Shown: piece after piece, positions 28,701 to 36,760 of the stretch
Layout: the number at the start of each line of letters is the position of its first letter
How positions within the stretch are numbered: position 1 is the stretch's first letter
Assembly: GCA_902760965.1 (NCBI GenBank)
Contig: CACWIN010000020.1
Span: 1-45,463, forward strand
DNA from: an uncultured Bacteroidales bacterium
Lineage (GTDB): Bacteria; Bacteroidota; Bacteroidia; Bacteroidales; Bacteroidaceae
Length of the DNA: 45,463 bases
Reading direction: 5' to 3'
The notes under the pieces: generated by a model
The model's database searches: none
Told to the model about the DNA's origin: nothing
Seen by the model: only the letters and a program-made list of their open reading frames with translations
Program-made: the position numbers and the translations under genes

Positions 28701-29911
28701 AATGACATATTCTTGTAACGGCCGTCGCTGCATTCTGCCGGCAGGTTGATCTCAAGAGCACACAACTTGCTGCGCAAAGGAGCAATGTTGTATGAATTCC
28801 ATCCCTCTGTAGCCTGATACAGTTCAACCGATGTCTCCGGCACATAGACTGTCATGTCATCAGGTACACCTGTAAACACGTTTGTTCCAAGTGAAGGCGG
28901 TACGGTAGCGTAACAGTTGAATGACTTCAAAACAGCACAGTTCCTGAATGAATAGTTGCCCAGATATGATACGCATGAAGGCACGTCAATCTCCTTGACA
29001 TTGGTATTTCCGTCCAACCAGTAACTGGGTACGGCACTGACACCGGCCACACGGCTCAAATCAATAGAGGTGAGTGATGTGAACGTATTTGTGAATGAAA
29101 AGTCATTACTGGTTATCTGACCGTCAACAACAAGATGGGTCAATTGAGTAGTTGAACTTACCATTGACCTTATTGCCGATGTAAGATATCCGGGATTAAA
29201 GAAATCAATGATAGCCTGTCCGGATATCCTGTCCCATGAGTTGGTTCCGGGATTGACCGGGACCTCCGGGGCATACTCATATATACCTTTTATCTTATAG
29301 GCATGTGAAGGCATGAGCAGGCTCAGGCGTGTCTCAGTTCCGAGCACGTCACCATCCTCTGTCTCCCAACGCAGAAAACGGAATCCGTTGTTGCAGTATG
29401 CGTTAAGGCTCTGTGTGGTCCCCTCCTTAACCATTATGCCCGATTTGATGTTGAACGAACCGGCCACCTGCGGTTCACATTCTACAGTCAGAGGATAATC
29501 ACGGCTAAAGACCGGATTGCCCGGACTTGAAGGATTGTATTCATATACAGCATACAGAGTAACATTTGCATATGGCATGGTAAATCTGTATGACTTGTTC
29601 TCTGTAAGGACATTGCCATTGGCATCCTTCCAACATATAAAGTAACACTCATTATGTGTTGAAGCGCTTACAGTGACTGACTGTCCACCCTTGAACCTGT
29701 CGCCATAACCAGAGAAAGATCCGGCACCATCAGGTATGGATACGCAATTCACCTTGTAATAGGTGGTCGTATCGGCTACCGGCCATGCCGGGTTGGGCGG
29801 GTTAACGGGATCATAGCCGTCAGTCTGTGCAATGGCCACAAACGGGAACAGCAATCCCAACAGATTGATAATATACCTTATCCTGAACCGGAGCGGTCTT
29901 GGCGTCAACAT
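22790..29911 (-). CDS. giant secreted BspA-like multidomain surface protein
   Basis: A 2373-residue protein. The signal peptide is NLLGLLFPFVAIAQTDG. Two InlB-type B-repeats follow (about 50-130 and 137-215), then BspA-like leucine-rich repeats (about 235-375, LTSIDLSRVAGVSAVPSYWL). A carboxypeptidase-regulatory-like domain lies near 560 (KLTGKVVNNMTGLGIAGANV). Next are a long Ig-like region, an acidic stretch (about 1235-1360, YYDEDEYYDENLD) and a helical block (about 1380-1595). An SbsA Ig-like segment (VTFSKYMNPES, near 1763), a chitobiase-C-like domain (YYTLDGS, near 1990) and two GWNW repeats (2050, 2133) complete it. The tail FNIKGQMVQ...GIYIIDGTKILK is typical of Bacteroidales surface proteins. 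The start overlaps the upstream reading frame by 92 bases and is uncertain. Adhesion is a reasonable guess. Confidence 0.8.
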   Translation of the reverse strand: MLTPRPLRFRIRYIINLLGLLFPFVAIAQTDGYDPVNPPNPAWPVADTTTYYKVNCVSIPDGAGSFSGYGDRFKGGQSVTVSASTHNECYFICWKDANGNVLTENKSYRFTMPYANVTLYAVYEYNPSSPGNPVFSRDYPLTVECEPQVAGSFNIKSGIMVKEGTTQSLNAYCNNGFRFLRWETEDGDVLGTETRLSLLMPSHAYKIKGIYEYAPEVPVNPGTNSWDRISGQAIIDFFNPGYLTSAIRSMVSSTTQLTHLVVDGQITSNDFSFTNTFTSLTSIDLSRVAGVSAVPSYWLDGNTNVKEIDVPSCVSYLGNYSFRNCAVLKSFNCYATVPPSLGTNVFTGVPDDMTVYVPETSVELYQATEGWNSYNIAPLRSKLCALEINLPAECSDGRYKNMSLELVNVKSGQKYRYVITDRLNYTFGTLVKNTVYNAYLKNLSGQIIGEKDLITVDDRNVSVTMSDLKLPRTLSLKVIDADDNDVTSQASIVWSDEAGTYLQQGPVLASQIGGYKVSYDITLPKVLAMKYIQPTETEYTVKEGTNDIVVKLESIPQYKLTGKVVNNMTGLGIAGANVAISQTIAGKYSDALNVKTLSDGSYEVVIFSAPSEVTISANDCVNGTVSVGDDIFAANAGTRTIDLGTMSLKPISGVVMNLSFSYTESVAQGEVAETLPYYSDMGNVSYSLYNKTLGKEITSMSVQYPNIVVLEDVHAGDELELTCRSKSAMFKDVKVSGVVDSDNHLSVKIPIVELGAIKARFLITDNTAVEGILYDSKGVLVSHDTYKGNDLTFSDLADGTYTLVTMGQSPFFNSIFSLDNLADAGMTEGVDYLKNVVNVKSGEITALRNVVVPLFNESKYYYTGKNTSFSVNKANVIAGNYLTLSGKIDFLDAYKQNVSDIEMVIKLPESCGMVEKSVIVGNNLSSYEYRDNTVTIPMGENYTDRVKFCIVPSERGNYTPNAFVRFNLDGKTILQPIGSAAYTVTDITIWSAPLISLPTISIDGNAPGQSQVVVYDGQTVIGTTKALADGYWSLQTELKNCMNLSIHEIWAEVTAPSGFKDQTETRFVEYNERSIQAKTVEMSFYNGLPGVNRTIWVGFDLEHIKASSPSYMFASGTDFVFTADLTNNDPEVVNSCIIRVFTNNHEWIELPARFIPNMERWVAVGKFDTRTMPIGVRVVVDADISTEIDYSEFVQINTVPDAVEQTEGYVTYVDNMPNEDNGFIPEVIPDLDETFIYDNTTQIVEEIQQTAQQEPVVMVDEVVAIDNDNISGFNGWNNNGQYAYYEDDTYSVVINEDQIEDVIELPATQEDTEDVKVTVMRDGTFIINDPNTNMVWGVDLVQEPSEYYDEDEYYDENLDNNYPTHPDRSSMRAAPGHTGRIAETLVDTLKNEIMMLEKAAHYVNSYIKSTGDPIRTQLGSIDLSLKDAEELSANLVAYKAVHPEESSSVDVQLATLAVNVAQLKKTRYELNTALAEVNSYISIVRDLNRLISYGHYAITDVNDWQVFIDRILPCNGLDDPQARALYWISDSLKFKYGHRYITVCQIASMAASVVTSVAHTPQGVPMLNMVKGAVAQYLSKTADLVYRETKATSRNRIRKAKRDKNRYINCNYAELEEIEDKWDFSLPYPVVEPIIDPSGFVYEGVSSNRLEGVTATAYYKHTYEDMYGDMQQEIVLWDAAMYGQENPLYTDEQGMYQWDVPQGEWQVKFEKEGYQTAYSEWLPVPPPQMDVNIGLVQNVQPEVVSARAFEVDRNGNSSIEVTFSKYMNPESLNAGNIFVKGIKNGTQTLLTNLSFSYPDLENVIEGNEQSYARTVSVDAGNVSGYDEMLLIVNTDVESYAGIKMTETYEQKLDIEKKLVSIAADSIIYVGYGEKTVVLVGALPIEAAAGKKITVRSESSMIAALNGTSQSLELTLDAYGQAQFELNGSLFGSTAVKYQVQGEDLAATTLVSVVDASLLEEVKAPVASRISGTSVFTGQTVSLSCETGSAVIYYTLDGSCPCESDKRILYSGPITITDSTTIKAMAIGISGSESTISEFRYSVRTSSVAMELEEGWNWASHDLSAPLTVAELQSASTALRTKDGETVKVQDSDEWNGSVPDVQAVNMIKVKADASARVTFQGDQFNAQGVTVTLKRGWNWLGYPLDQAMLIDDALSYLNVDEGDVITGLEEGFAEYSNGRWTGNLKVFTPGHGYMYKSMSEKSFIYGTVVTVSPATVSNSHLRLRNSPWSVNPHAYPDMMAVTATVMDGDSEAPDSIFQIGVFCGNECRGLGSYIDGTFKFSVYGENAENLVFKAINVDTNEEYSITESVVFTPDVLGSQAAPYVLNFETPSGVQIISPADNAEFPMFNIKGQMVQDEQAESGIYIIDGTKILK

Positions 29912-30641
29912 CGGTGGTTTCGGCGTTTGAAATAAAGAAACGTCCTGTCACATCACCCTCTGATACACTGAATGTATAACCTGAGGTTAAAGTGAGAACA
30001 GTTGTTGTACCGTACAGACGATCCTCAAGTTTTAAGCCTTCACTCTGCTCATCGGCCACACCTATCGTGTATGTACCGCTGGCACCGCAATGCAAATCAA
30101 CTGCAACCATGCCGTCGGCCTCGGGACGCTCGTTGATAGAATACTGCACACCGTTGCAGACTGTCCAGATCTGAGGCACACCGGGTTCTGTTGATATAAA
30201 CTTGGCCACATCACGTCCAACCTCATAATCCATTGACGCCTTATTGTTGAATACCACTCTTGTGCGGTCTGACAGGGTATCAAATGACAAGCTCAGATTC
30301 ATAACCTTTCTCTCTGAACCGCCACGTACCGATGAATGCTCAACTGTAAGATTGTTGGGGTTACGGTATGTCTGACGGCCGTCATGCAGGAACAGCAGGT
30401 TCTCTGTATCAACAGGACGCTGAATAAAGAATGCCTCACCCGGATTCAGGATATAATCATCATCAACGGGGCTGAATGCCACGTATGTCCTGTTATATGA
30501 ATCCCATACCATGAACGGTGATTCGGTATCCATGAAACGTGTGTCAAAATAGCACGGATAAGGATTACCTATCAGGTTCCATGAACGGTTCTGCTCAAAC
30601 TCGCTCAGATTCTCCTCAAGTGCAACCTCACGGTCCTTGCT
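29820..30641 (-). pseudogene. 3' part of the frameshifted BspA-like gene
   Basis: This frame continues the 30605-32884 gene after a one-base loss near 30640. Read from 30641 it gives SKDREVALEENLSEFEQNRS and WNLIGNPYPCYFDTRF, the conserved region that follows the repeats in such proteins. The first internal ATG is at 30533. Near the end it reads RFFISNAETTDVDAKTAPVQ and DKVYY, the usual Bacteroidales tail. It then departs from the expected NLxGxRV ending and runs through the signal-peptide codons of the next gene, stopping at 29820. It is probably not translated unless the frameshift is a sequencing error or is bypassed. Confidence 0.7.
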
Positions 30642-32884
30642 GGAGTAACAGTGAACTCAATCACATAATCATTGTTGCTTGCAGTATTGTTATAGCACTT
30701 CATGATATAACCACGGCCGGCCTGGAGAATGCTGTCAGCAGTCAGGTTCACCCATGTCTTGTCAAAGTTCTTTTGAGCACGCTCATAGCCTGAATACTTG
30801 CGGATAACCCACTGAGTCTTGGAATCAACAGGAACTATGTCAGATACCTTGACATCAAACGGGAAACTTACAAACTGCCACAGGTCATTGTAAAGCATCA
30901 TGTTAAGAGTCTGGTTCTCTGCACGCATCTCACCGCGGACAATCAGTGAATTGGGATTGTATTTTGTACTGTTGTAGTCATAGGTATATTTATTGTTATA
31001 GTAGAACCTGCTATAATCAGCATAATACTTGGCATACGGCGATACATACATTGAGAAATCATTCAGAGCCAACTTGCTGCGGCTGCTTACCGTCAGGTTG
31101 CCGCGCTCGTATTTCTGATGACCGAAACCGTCATCAATACGCTCCGTATTATAGAGCAGACGTACATTGGGAGTATAACCCTCAACATTGTCATCGGCAC
31201 CAAGAACAAATTCAAACTCCTTGTTGATTACTATGTTGGCGGGTAGATTGTCACGAATAATATTGGTATGGTTCTGATACTCAAGCCATCCCGGAGTAGT
31301 CATATACTCCTGGAAACTCCACAACGGCACATAGAGTTCAATGTTACCTGCACTATTAGTAGGTATATCTGCACGTACTGTAGGCGGAATCAGTGCACGG
31401 CTTTCAATTTTCTTAAGACTTGAGCAACCTGAGAAAGGACGTCCAAGGCAGTATTGCAAAGAACTGGGCAAGGTAATCGCTTTCATTCTGCTGCAATTAT
31501 TGAACGCGTAATTGTCTATCTCCTCAAGTCCTTCATTGAATGAAACGCCTTTGAGAGCGGTGTTGCCGCTAAAAGCGTAACTGTCAATAGTTTTTAAGGT
31601 TGAAGGGAATATCAGGGTATCAATGGCACAACCTGAGAAAGAATAATAACCGACAGTTCTCAATCCTTCCTCAAACTCAACAACTGCCAGATTCTTGTTG
31701 CCTCTGAAACAATATGATGAGATATAACTCAACGCACCGGGCAGATGCAAGGACTTAAGGTCACAATATTCAAAACAATCAGAACCTATTGATGAAAGAG
31801 TTGAAGGCAGTGACACTGATTCCAGACGGTCACAACTGCAGAAGCACTGATACGGAAGCGACGTTACGCCCTCTGGAATAGCAATGCTCTGAAGTGAGTC
31901 ACAATTATAAAAGACATTATCTCCGGTAATATTTCTTACGCTTGGCGGTATAATAATATTGTTGATACCCGTATAAGCAAAAGCAGATCCTCTGATTGCC
32001 TTAAGCGTATCGGGCAGAATAACTGTTTCAATCTGCCAGCAATCATAAAGCGCCTGAGAAGGAATATCAGAAACTGAAAGGCCGCTCAAATCCAGATAAA
32101 CCAGATTGTGCATCTGCCTTAACTGATACCAGTCTGTCTCATCAATATTACCTGTCTTTACAATCAGTTTGTTGACCTCGGCATATACACGGACTTTGGG
32201 GAGTGCATCGGCCACGACAATATAGCCTAATTCACCGTTGTCAACTGAATCTATCACAACCGTACCGTATGAAATATCATCGGCAATCACGCAGCAGTCT
32301 TCAATATAATCAGTAATCACATAATCCTTTAGTGACTCACCAGGCACATACAACTTGATTTTGTTGTTCGCAGAGGAGAGACGACCTGAAACCTGTGGCG
32401 GAACAGTGCCTTTAAATATGAATGACACGTTGTCCCTGTCAATGATTGCACCTTTTATGTATTCCACATTCTCAGGAATCACAAACTGGGTCATGCTTTT
32501 GAAAGGATAAAATGTATAATCACCAATCCAGCGAATGGTCGAAGGCAGGACTACCTTCTTTGTGTTGTTCTGACTATAAGAATAGTATCCCTCTGTTGCC
32601 ACAACAACATAAACGGCATCGTTATATGTTATGGTTTCAGGAATAACCAGAGTTTCAGGAGCCACATCGGTCTTGTTAAAGTACACGAACCGGGCAAGAT
32701 GCTTGGTTGCATCCAACTTGTAACGAAAGCCGTCAACCGTAACGATACTTGATGAGAAGGTACAACTGTCCATATCATACAACATGGCAGCCGCTTTAAG
32801 TTCCTCAACACTTTGAGCCTGCAACAAACCGCCTGACAAGGACGCTGCAACAAGCATTGAACACAGAAAAAGGATTCTTTTCAT
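30605..32884 (-). CDS. BspA-like leucine-rich-repeat surface protein, frameshifted 5' part
   Basis: The 759-residue frame has a signal peptide (MKRILFLCSMLVAASLSGGL) and BspA/LRR_5 repeats at about 110-190 and 258-498. Typical units are LESVSLPSTLSSIGSDCFEY and IDTLIFPSTLKTIDSYAFSG. Such proteins are exported and often bind host or bacterial surfaces. The frame is coherent up to EFTVTP (residue 748), after which it ends in an unrelated ARTVRLHLRRI. The next frame continues the homologous text, so the intact protein would be about 1020 residues. It has its own promoter. Whether the break is real or a base-calling error cannot be seen here. Confidence 0.75.
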   Translation of the reverse strand: MKRILFLCSMLVAASLSGGLLQAQSVEELKAAAMLYDMDSCTFSSSIVTVDGFRYKLDATKHLARFVYFNKTDVAPETLVIPETITYNDAVYVVVATEGYYSYSQNNTKKVVLPSTIRWIGDYTFYPFKSMTQFVIPENVEYIKGAIIDRDNVSFIFKGTVPPQVSGRLSSANNKIKLYVPGESLKDYVITDYIEDCCVIADDISYGTVVIDSVDNGELGYIVVADALPKVRVYAEVNKLIVKTGNIDETDWYQLRQMHNLVYLDLSGLSVSDIPSQALYDCWQIETVILPDTLKAIRGSAFAYTGINNIIIPPSVRNITGDNVFYNCDSLQSIAIPEGVTSLPYQCFCSCDRLESVSLPSTLSSIGSDCFEYCDLKSLHLPGALSYISSYCFRGNKNLAVVEFEEGLRTVGYYSFSGCAIDTLIFPSTLKTIDSYAFSGNTALKGVSFNEGLEEIDNYAFNNCSRMKAITLPSSLQYCLGRPFSGCSSLKKIESRALIPPTVRADIPTNSAGNIELYVPLWSFQEYMTTPGWLEYQNHTNIIRDNLPANIVINKEFEFVLGADDNVEGYTPNVRLLYNTERIDDGFGHQKYERGNLTVSSRSKLALNDFSMYVSPYAKYYADYSRFYYNNKYTYDYNSTKYNPNSLIVRGEMRAENQTLNMMLYNDLWQFVSFPFDVKVSDIVPVDSKTQWVIRKYSGYERAQKNFDKTWVNLTADSILQAGRGYIMKCYNNTASNNDYVIEFTVTPARTVRLHLRRI

Positions 32885-32973
32885 TGATTAATTGTAAATA
32901 TGTTAATAACTAATTTTCCGAGTAAACTATTGAAAATCATTAATTGGCATGGACTTTTCATCCAAAATTCTGA

Positions 32974-33004
32974 CAAAAATACCTTTTTTACCATAAACAT
33001 GCAA
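32974..33004 (-). promoter_or_regulatory. promoter for the BspA-like genes
   Basis: On the minus strand TTG (33002-33004), 20 bases and TATTTTTG (32974-32981) fit the Bacteroidota consensus. The leader to the start codon at 32884 is about 85 bases. Confidence 0.6.
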
Positions 33005-33151
33005 CCTATTTTTATAATAATAATTAACAGTTGCGCAAAAAAAGAACAACCTTAATAAATACTAATTGTCTTAACTTTTCGCCAGACGGACTATATTGTT
33101 TACGACATACGTCACAAGAGAGAAAACAAACAAATCATAATAATTAGGACA

Positions 33152-34012
33152 ATGAAAAAGTTTTTGATGGCTGCCTTGATTCTGGCAGTAGGCGTTTCAG
33201 CAAGCGCAAAGAAAAAAGAGGTAAAAGAGGTTCTTTTTGGCATTAAGTCAGGAGTTATCACAGTTACATCCGATATGGGTGACATGCCTGATTTCTCACA
33301 GATGGCTGCTATGGGCGGCGGCGGTGTTGCTGCTTTCAATGACAGTGCCTTCCTGGCAAGAATGAACAGCTTTAACTCAAGCGACATGAGAGAGCAGATC
33401 TATTTTGACGATTACGGAAAGAAAACTGCCAGAATAACCGTTTACGGAGAGAACATTACACGCACAATATCTGTAGGTGACACAACTTACACCATCAACG
33501 AGAAAGAGAACACTGCAACCGCAATGCCTATATTCGGTGGCGGACGTAGCGGCCGTAGCGGTGGTTTTGGAGGTTTCAGCATGGGCGGTGCCCAGATTGG
33601 TCAGCTCGGTGAGATTGACTGGATGAACCTGGACAAGAAGACCATTCGCCGTAACAAGATCAAGGAGCTTGGCGAAGAGCAGGTTGCAGGCGTAACTTGC
33701 AAAAAGTACTCAATGAGCCCCAGCAACCAGATGGGATTCACCCAGAACATTACAGTATGCATATACGAGGGAATTCCATTGTCAACCGTAACTGAGAGCG
33801 ACTGGGCAACCACAAGCCAGACTGCACAGAACTTCATTGCCGAGGATGTCGATCCCTCATTCTTTGTACTTCCCAAGGGCTGCAAGGTCAGCGAGATGAA
33901 CATGGGTGGCTTCGGTGGAGGCGACTTCATGATGATGGGCGGTGACTTTGGCGGCGGCTTCGGTGGCGGCGGCTTCGGCGGCGGATTTGGAGGCGGTTTC
34001 GGCGGCTTCTAA
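33152..34012 (+). CDS. exported protein with Gly/Phe-rich C-terminal tail
   Basis: The 286-residue protein has a signal peptide ending GVSASA before KKKEVKEVLFG. The body has beta-strand-rich segments (QIYFDDYGKKTARITVYGEN; RRNKIKELGEEQVAGVTCKK) like small lipid- or lipoprotein-carrier folds such as DUF4412. That match is a guess. Two Gly-rich inserts are present: GGGRSGRSGGFGGF in the middle, and a final tail at about 250-286 made of GGGFGG units. The tail may be flexible or adhesive. It is a single gene, divergent from the BspA-like genes and closed by a strong terminator. Confidence 0.72.
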   Translation: MKKFLMAALILAVGVSASAKKKEVKEVLFGIKSGVITVTSDMGDMPDFSQMAAMGGGGVAAFNDSAFLARMNSFNSSDMREQIYFDDYGKKTARITVYGENITRTISVGDTTYTINEKENTATAMPIFGGGRSGRSGGFGGFSMGGAQIGQLGEIDWMNLDKKTIRRNKIKELGEEQVAGVTCKKYSMSPSNQMGFTQNITVCIYEGIPLSTVTESDWATTSQTAQNFIAEDVDPSFFVLPKGCKVSEMNMGGFGGGDFMMMGGDFGGGFGGGGFGGGFGGGFGGF

Positions 34013-34026
34013 GAGTCCGATAAGAA

Positions 34027-34060
34027 TAAAAAAGGCGACTTTTTCAAGTCGCCTTTTTTT
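34027..34060. terminator. bidirectional intrinsic terminator
   Basis: The stem aggcgactt (34033-34041) / aagtcgcct (34046-34054), with a 4-base loop, is flanked by A on the left and T on the right. It serves the Gly-rich protein gene and, on the other strand, the end of the glycine cleavage operon, whose last stop codon is at 34059-34061. Confidence 0.88.
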
Positions 34061-35354
34061 AATTATGAAGGGCTGATTGCAGCACTTCACTTAGGGTTGG
34101 ATGGGCGTGGATTACGCTCTGCAACTGCTCGAGAGTGCCGTTCAGATTCATTACCGCTGCTATTTCGTGGATAAGATCCGAGGCGTGAGCGCCCATAAGG
34201 TGCGCTCCGAGAATTGCACCGCTTTCTGAAACAATCAGTTTGCAGTAACCGTCGGTCTCGTCCATTGAGACGGCCTTGCCATTGGCGCGATAGAATGACT
34301 TGAGACAGCGCACCTGAAGCTCCTGCTCCTTGCACTGCTCCTCGGTAAGTCCCACTGTAGCCACCTCAGGCATTGTGAATACGGCTGCGGGGATAAGGTC
34401 AAAGCGGATGCTGTCCTGCTGACCGCAGATCACGTTGAGAGCATGCAGTCCCTGATAGGTTGCGGCATGAGCCAGCATTATTCCGCCTGTCACATCACCT
34501 ACGGCGTATATGCCCGGTACCGATGTCTCAAAACGGTCGTTGACCGTAATGCCCTTTCGGGTGTAGTCAATGCCTGCAGCCTCAAGGTTCAGACCTTCTG
34601 TGTTGGGACGTCGGCCCACAGCCATCAGAACCTTATGGGCCTGGACCGTAAATTCCTTGTCCTTTTTAAGATAAGTGACAGTATTACCGTCAATGCGTGT
34701 TACCTGCGCCTGCACCTCAATGCCAATGCCGCGTTTTGAGAGCGACTGCTTAAGGCGTTTGGCCAGATCCACATCAAAGCGCGGCAGGATATTGGGACAA
34801 TACTCCAGCACCGTTACCTCACTGCCGAAACTGCGGAATATTGACGCGAACTCCAGACCTATCACACCGCCGCCTATCACGCAGAGACTCTCGGGAACCT
34901 CTGTAAAATCCAGAATTTCCTTTGATGTAAGACAACTGTCTGCACCGGGTATGGGCAATGAGGCCGATACCGAACCGGTTGCGATGATGATCTTATCGGC
35001 AGTATACTCCTGACCGTCGCATACAACGGTTTTGGAATCCTTGAACTGCGCCTTGCCATGCACCACCTGAACATTCTTGAGCAGCATGTCAATACCACCG
35101 CGCAACTGTTCAATGACAGCCTGCTTACGCTGGGCTGTTGCCGCAAATGACGGTTTGCAGTCCAGGCCGGCTTTGTTGTTCTGCTCAATCAGTTCAGCAT
35201 AGTGGCAGAATGTCTTGGTAGGTATGCAGCCCTCGTTAAGGCAGGTGCCGCCAAGCGGCCCTTCAGTGATAAGGGTTACTTCCAGTCCCAGTTTTGCGGC
35301 CTCAACAGCAGTCTCATAACCGCCGGGGCCTGCACCTATTATCAGCAGTCGCAT
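34059..35354 (-). CDS. lpdA: dihydrolipoyl dehydrogenase (L protein)
   Basis: The flavoenzyme reoxidises the dihydrolipoyl arm of H protein, passing electrons to NAD. The FAD-binding motif GAGPGGYETA is at residues 7-16, and the redox disulfide is C38/C43 in GGTCLNEGCIPTK. The NAD-binding domain has VIGGGVIGLEFASI, a second FAD contact is YAVGDVTGG, and the C-terminal active-site His region is HAHPTLSEVL. At 431 residues it is slightly shorter than the usual 450-475. Its start overlaps the gcvPB end by 13 bases, so it is last in the glycine cleavage operon. It may also serve 2-oxo acid dehydrogenases if these exist elsewhere. Confidence 0.95.
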   Translation of the reverse strand: MRLLIIGAGPGGYETAVEAAKLGLEVTLITEGPLGGTCLNEGCIPTKTFCHYAELIEQNNKAGLDCKPSFAATAQRKQAVIEQLRGGIDMLLKNVQVVHGKAQFKDSKTVVCDGQEYTADKIIIATGSVSASLPIPGADSCLTSKEILDFTEVPESLCVIGGGVIGLEFASIFRSFGSEVTVLEYCPNILPRFDVDLAKRLKQSLSKRGIGIEVQAQVTRIDGNTVTYLKKDKEFTVQAHKVLMAVGRRPNTEGLNLEAAGIDYTRKGITVNDRFETSVPGIYAVGDVTGGIMLAHAATYQGLHALNVICGQQDSIRFDLIPAAVFTMPEVATVGLTEEQCKEQELQVRCLKSFYRANGKAVSMDETDGYCKLIVSESGAILGAHLMGAHASDLIHEIAAVMNLNGTLEQLQSVIHAHPTLSEVLQSALHN

Positions 35355-36751
35355 GCGTCCCAGTATTTAAGGATAGGATTACGGGCTGCCGATGTCTCGT
35401 CAGGACGGGATATGGGCGTGTTGTGCGGTGCATTGTGCAGGATATCGGGATCCTGTGCAGCCTCGGCTGCAATCTTGCGCATTACCTCAATAAACTCATC
35501 CAGCGTTTCCTTTGACTCAGTCTCGGTTGGCTCAATCATTATGGCCTGATGGAACAGCAACGGGAAATAAATAGTAGGTGCATGGAACCCGAAGTCAAGC
35601 AGGCGCTTGGCAACATCAAGTGTTGCTGCACCCTCCTTACCCTCACATGCGCCGTCGTTTATGAGTCCGTCAAATACAAACTCATGCTTGCATACGGTAG
35701 GTATGGGCAGTTTGTAGCAATCCTTAAGCGACTCCTTTATGTAGTTGGCCCCCAGAGTGGCCAGCTTGCCGCACAGCTTTACGTTCTCTCGGCCCAGCAT
35801 AAGGATATATGCGTATGCACGCAGCATCACGCCAAAGTTGCCGTTGAACCCTGATACGTTCACACCCAGGAACGGCACCAGTTTGTCACAAACGCCCACG
35901 GGACCGCTGCCGGGACCGCCGCCTCCGTGAGGCGTTGAGAAAGACTTGTGCAGGTTAAGGTGCATCACGTCAAATCCCATATCGCCCGGACGTACCGTAC
36001 CTATGAGCGGATTCATATTGGCACCGTCATAGTAGAGCAGACCGCCTGCGGCATGAACCAACTGAGCTATCTCCTTTATGTCTTTCTCAAAGAGTCCCAA
36101 AGTATTGGGATTGGTCATCATTATGCCGGCAATGGTATCGTCCAGCAGAGGCTTAAGATCCTCAACATCGACCAGACCGTTGGCGTTTGACTTTACCACT
36201 ACCACATCCAGACCGCATACTGCCGCGCTGGCGGGATTGGTTCCGTGGGCACTGTCAGGGACAATGATGCGGGTACGCTTACAGTCACCTCGTGACATAT
36301 GGTATTCGCGTATTATCATAAGTCCGGTAAGTTCACCGTGAGCTCCTGCGCAGGGCTTGAATGTAAAGTGCTTCATGCCTGTAATGGCAGCCAGCGCATG
36401 GTCCAGACCCTCATAAACTGCATCTATACCGGGAACATCCTTCTGCAACGGATGAATGCCGCCAAATGCGGGCATTGCTGCAATCTCCTCGTTTATCTTG
36501 GGGTTGTATTTCATTGTGCAGCTGCCCAGCGGATAAAAACCGGTGTCAACGCCAAAGTTCATCTGACTCAGGTTGGTGTAGTGACGTACCACATCCACCT
36601 CGCTTACCTGGGGCAGTTCCGGTGCCTTGGTTCTCAACAGTCCGGCTGGGATTGCCTCCGTGCCCTTGCACTTGCTGCAGGTCTGGGGTAATGAATAACC
36701 TGTGCGGCCCTGCTTGCTTAACTCGAATATCAGTTTATCGTAGTAATTCAT
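35342..36751 (-). CDS. gcvPB: glycine dehydrogenase (decarboxylating) subunit 2
   Basis: This is the C-terminal half of P protein, which uses pyridoxal phosphate to decarboxylate glycine and transfers the aminomethyl group to the lipoyl arm of H protein. The PLP lysine is K269 in LNLHKSFSTPHGGGGPGSG. The N-terminal region has MNFGVDTGFYPLGSCTMKYN, typical of subunit 2. The 469-residue length is normal for a split P protein. It follows gcvPA after a 66-base gap holding repeat copy D, the only gap of that size inside this operon. Confidence 0.96.
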   Translation of the reverse strand: MNYYDKLIFELSKQGRTGYSLPQTCSKCKGTEAIPAGLLRTKAPELPQVSEVDVVRHYTNLSQMNFGVDTGFYPLGSCTMKYNPKINEEIAAMPAFGGIHPLQKDVPGIDAVYEGLDHALAAITGMKHFTFKPCAGAHGELTGLMIIREYHMSRGDCKRTRIIVPDSAHGTNPASAAVCGLDVVVVKSNANGLVDVEDLKPLLDDTIAGIMMTNPNTLGLFEKDIKEIAQLVHAAGGLLYYDGANMNPLIGTVRPGDMGFDVMHLNLHKSFSTPHGGGGPGSGPVGVCDKLVPFLGVNVSGFNGNFGVMLRAYAYILMLGRENVKLCGKLATLGANYIKESLKDCYKLPIPTVCKHEFVFDGLINDGACEGKEGAATLDVAKRLLDFGFHAPTIYFPLLFHQAIMIEPTETESKETLDEFIEVMRKIAAEAAQDPDILHNAPHNTPISRPDETSAARNPILKYWDACDC

Positions 36752-36760
36752 GTTTTTACT

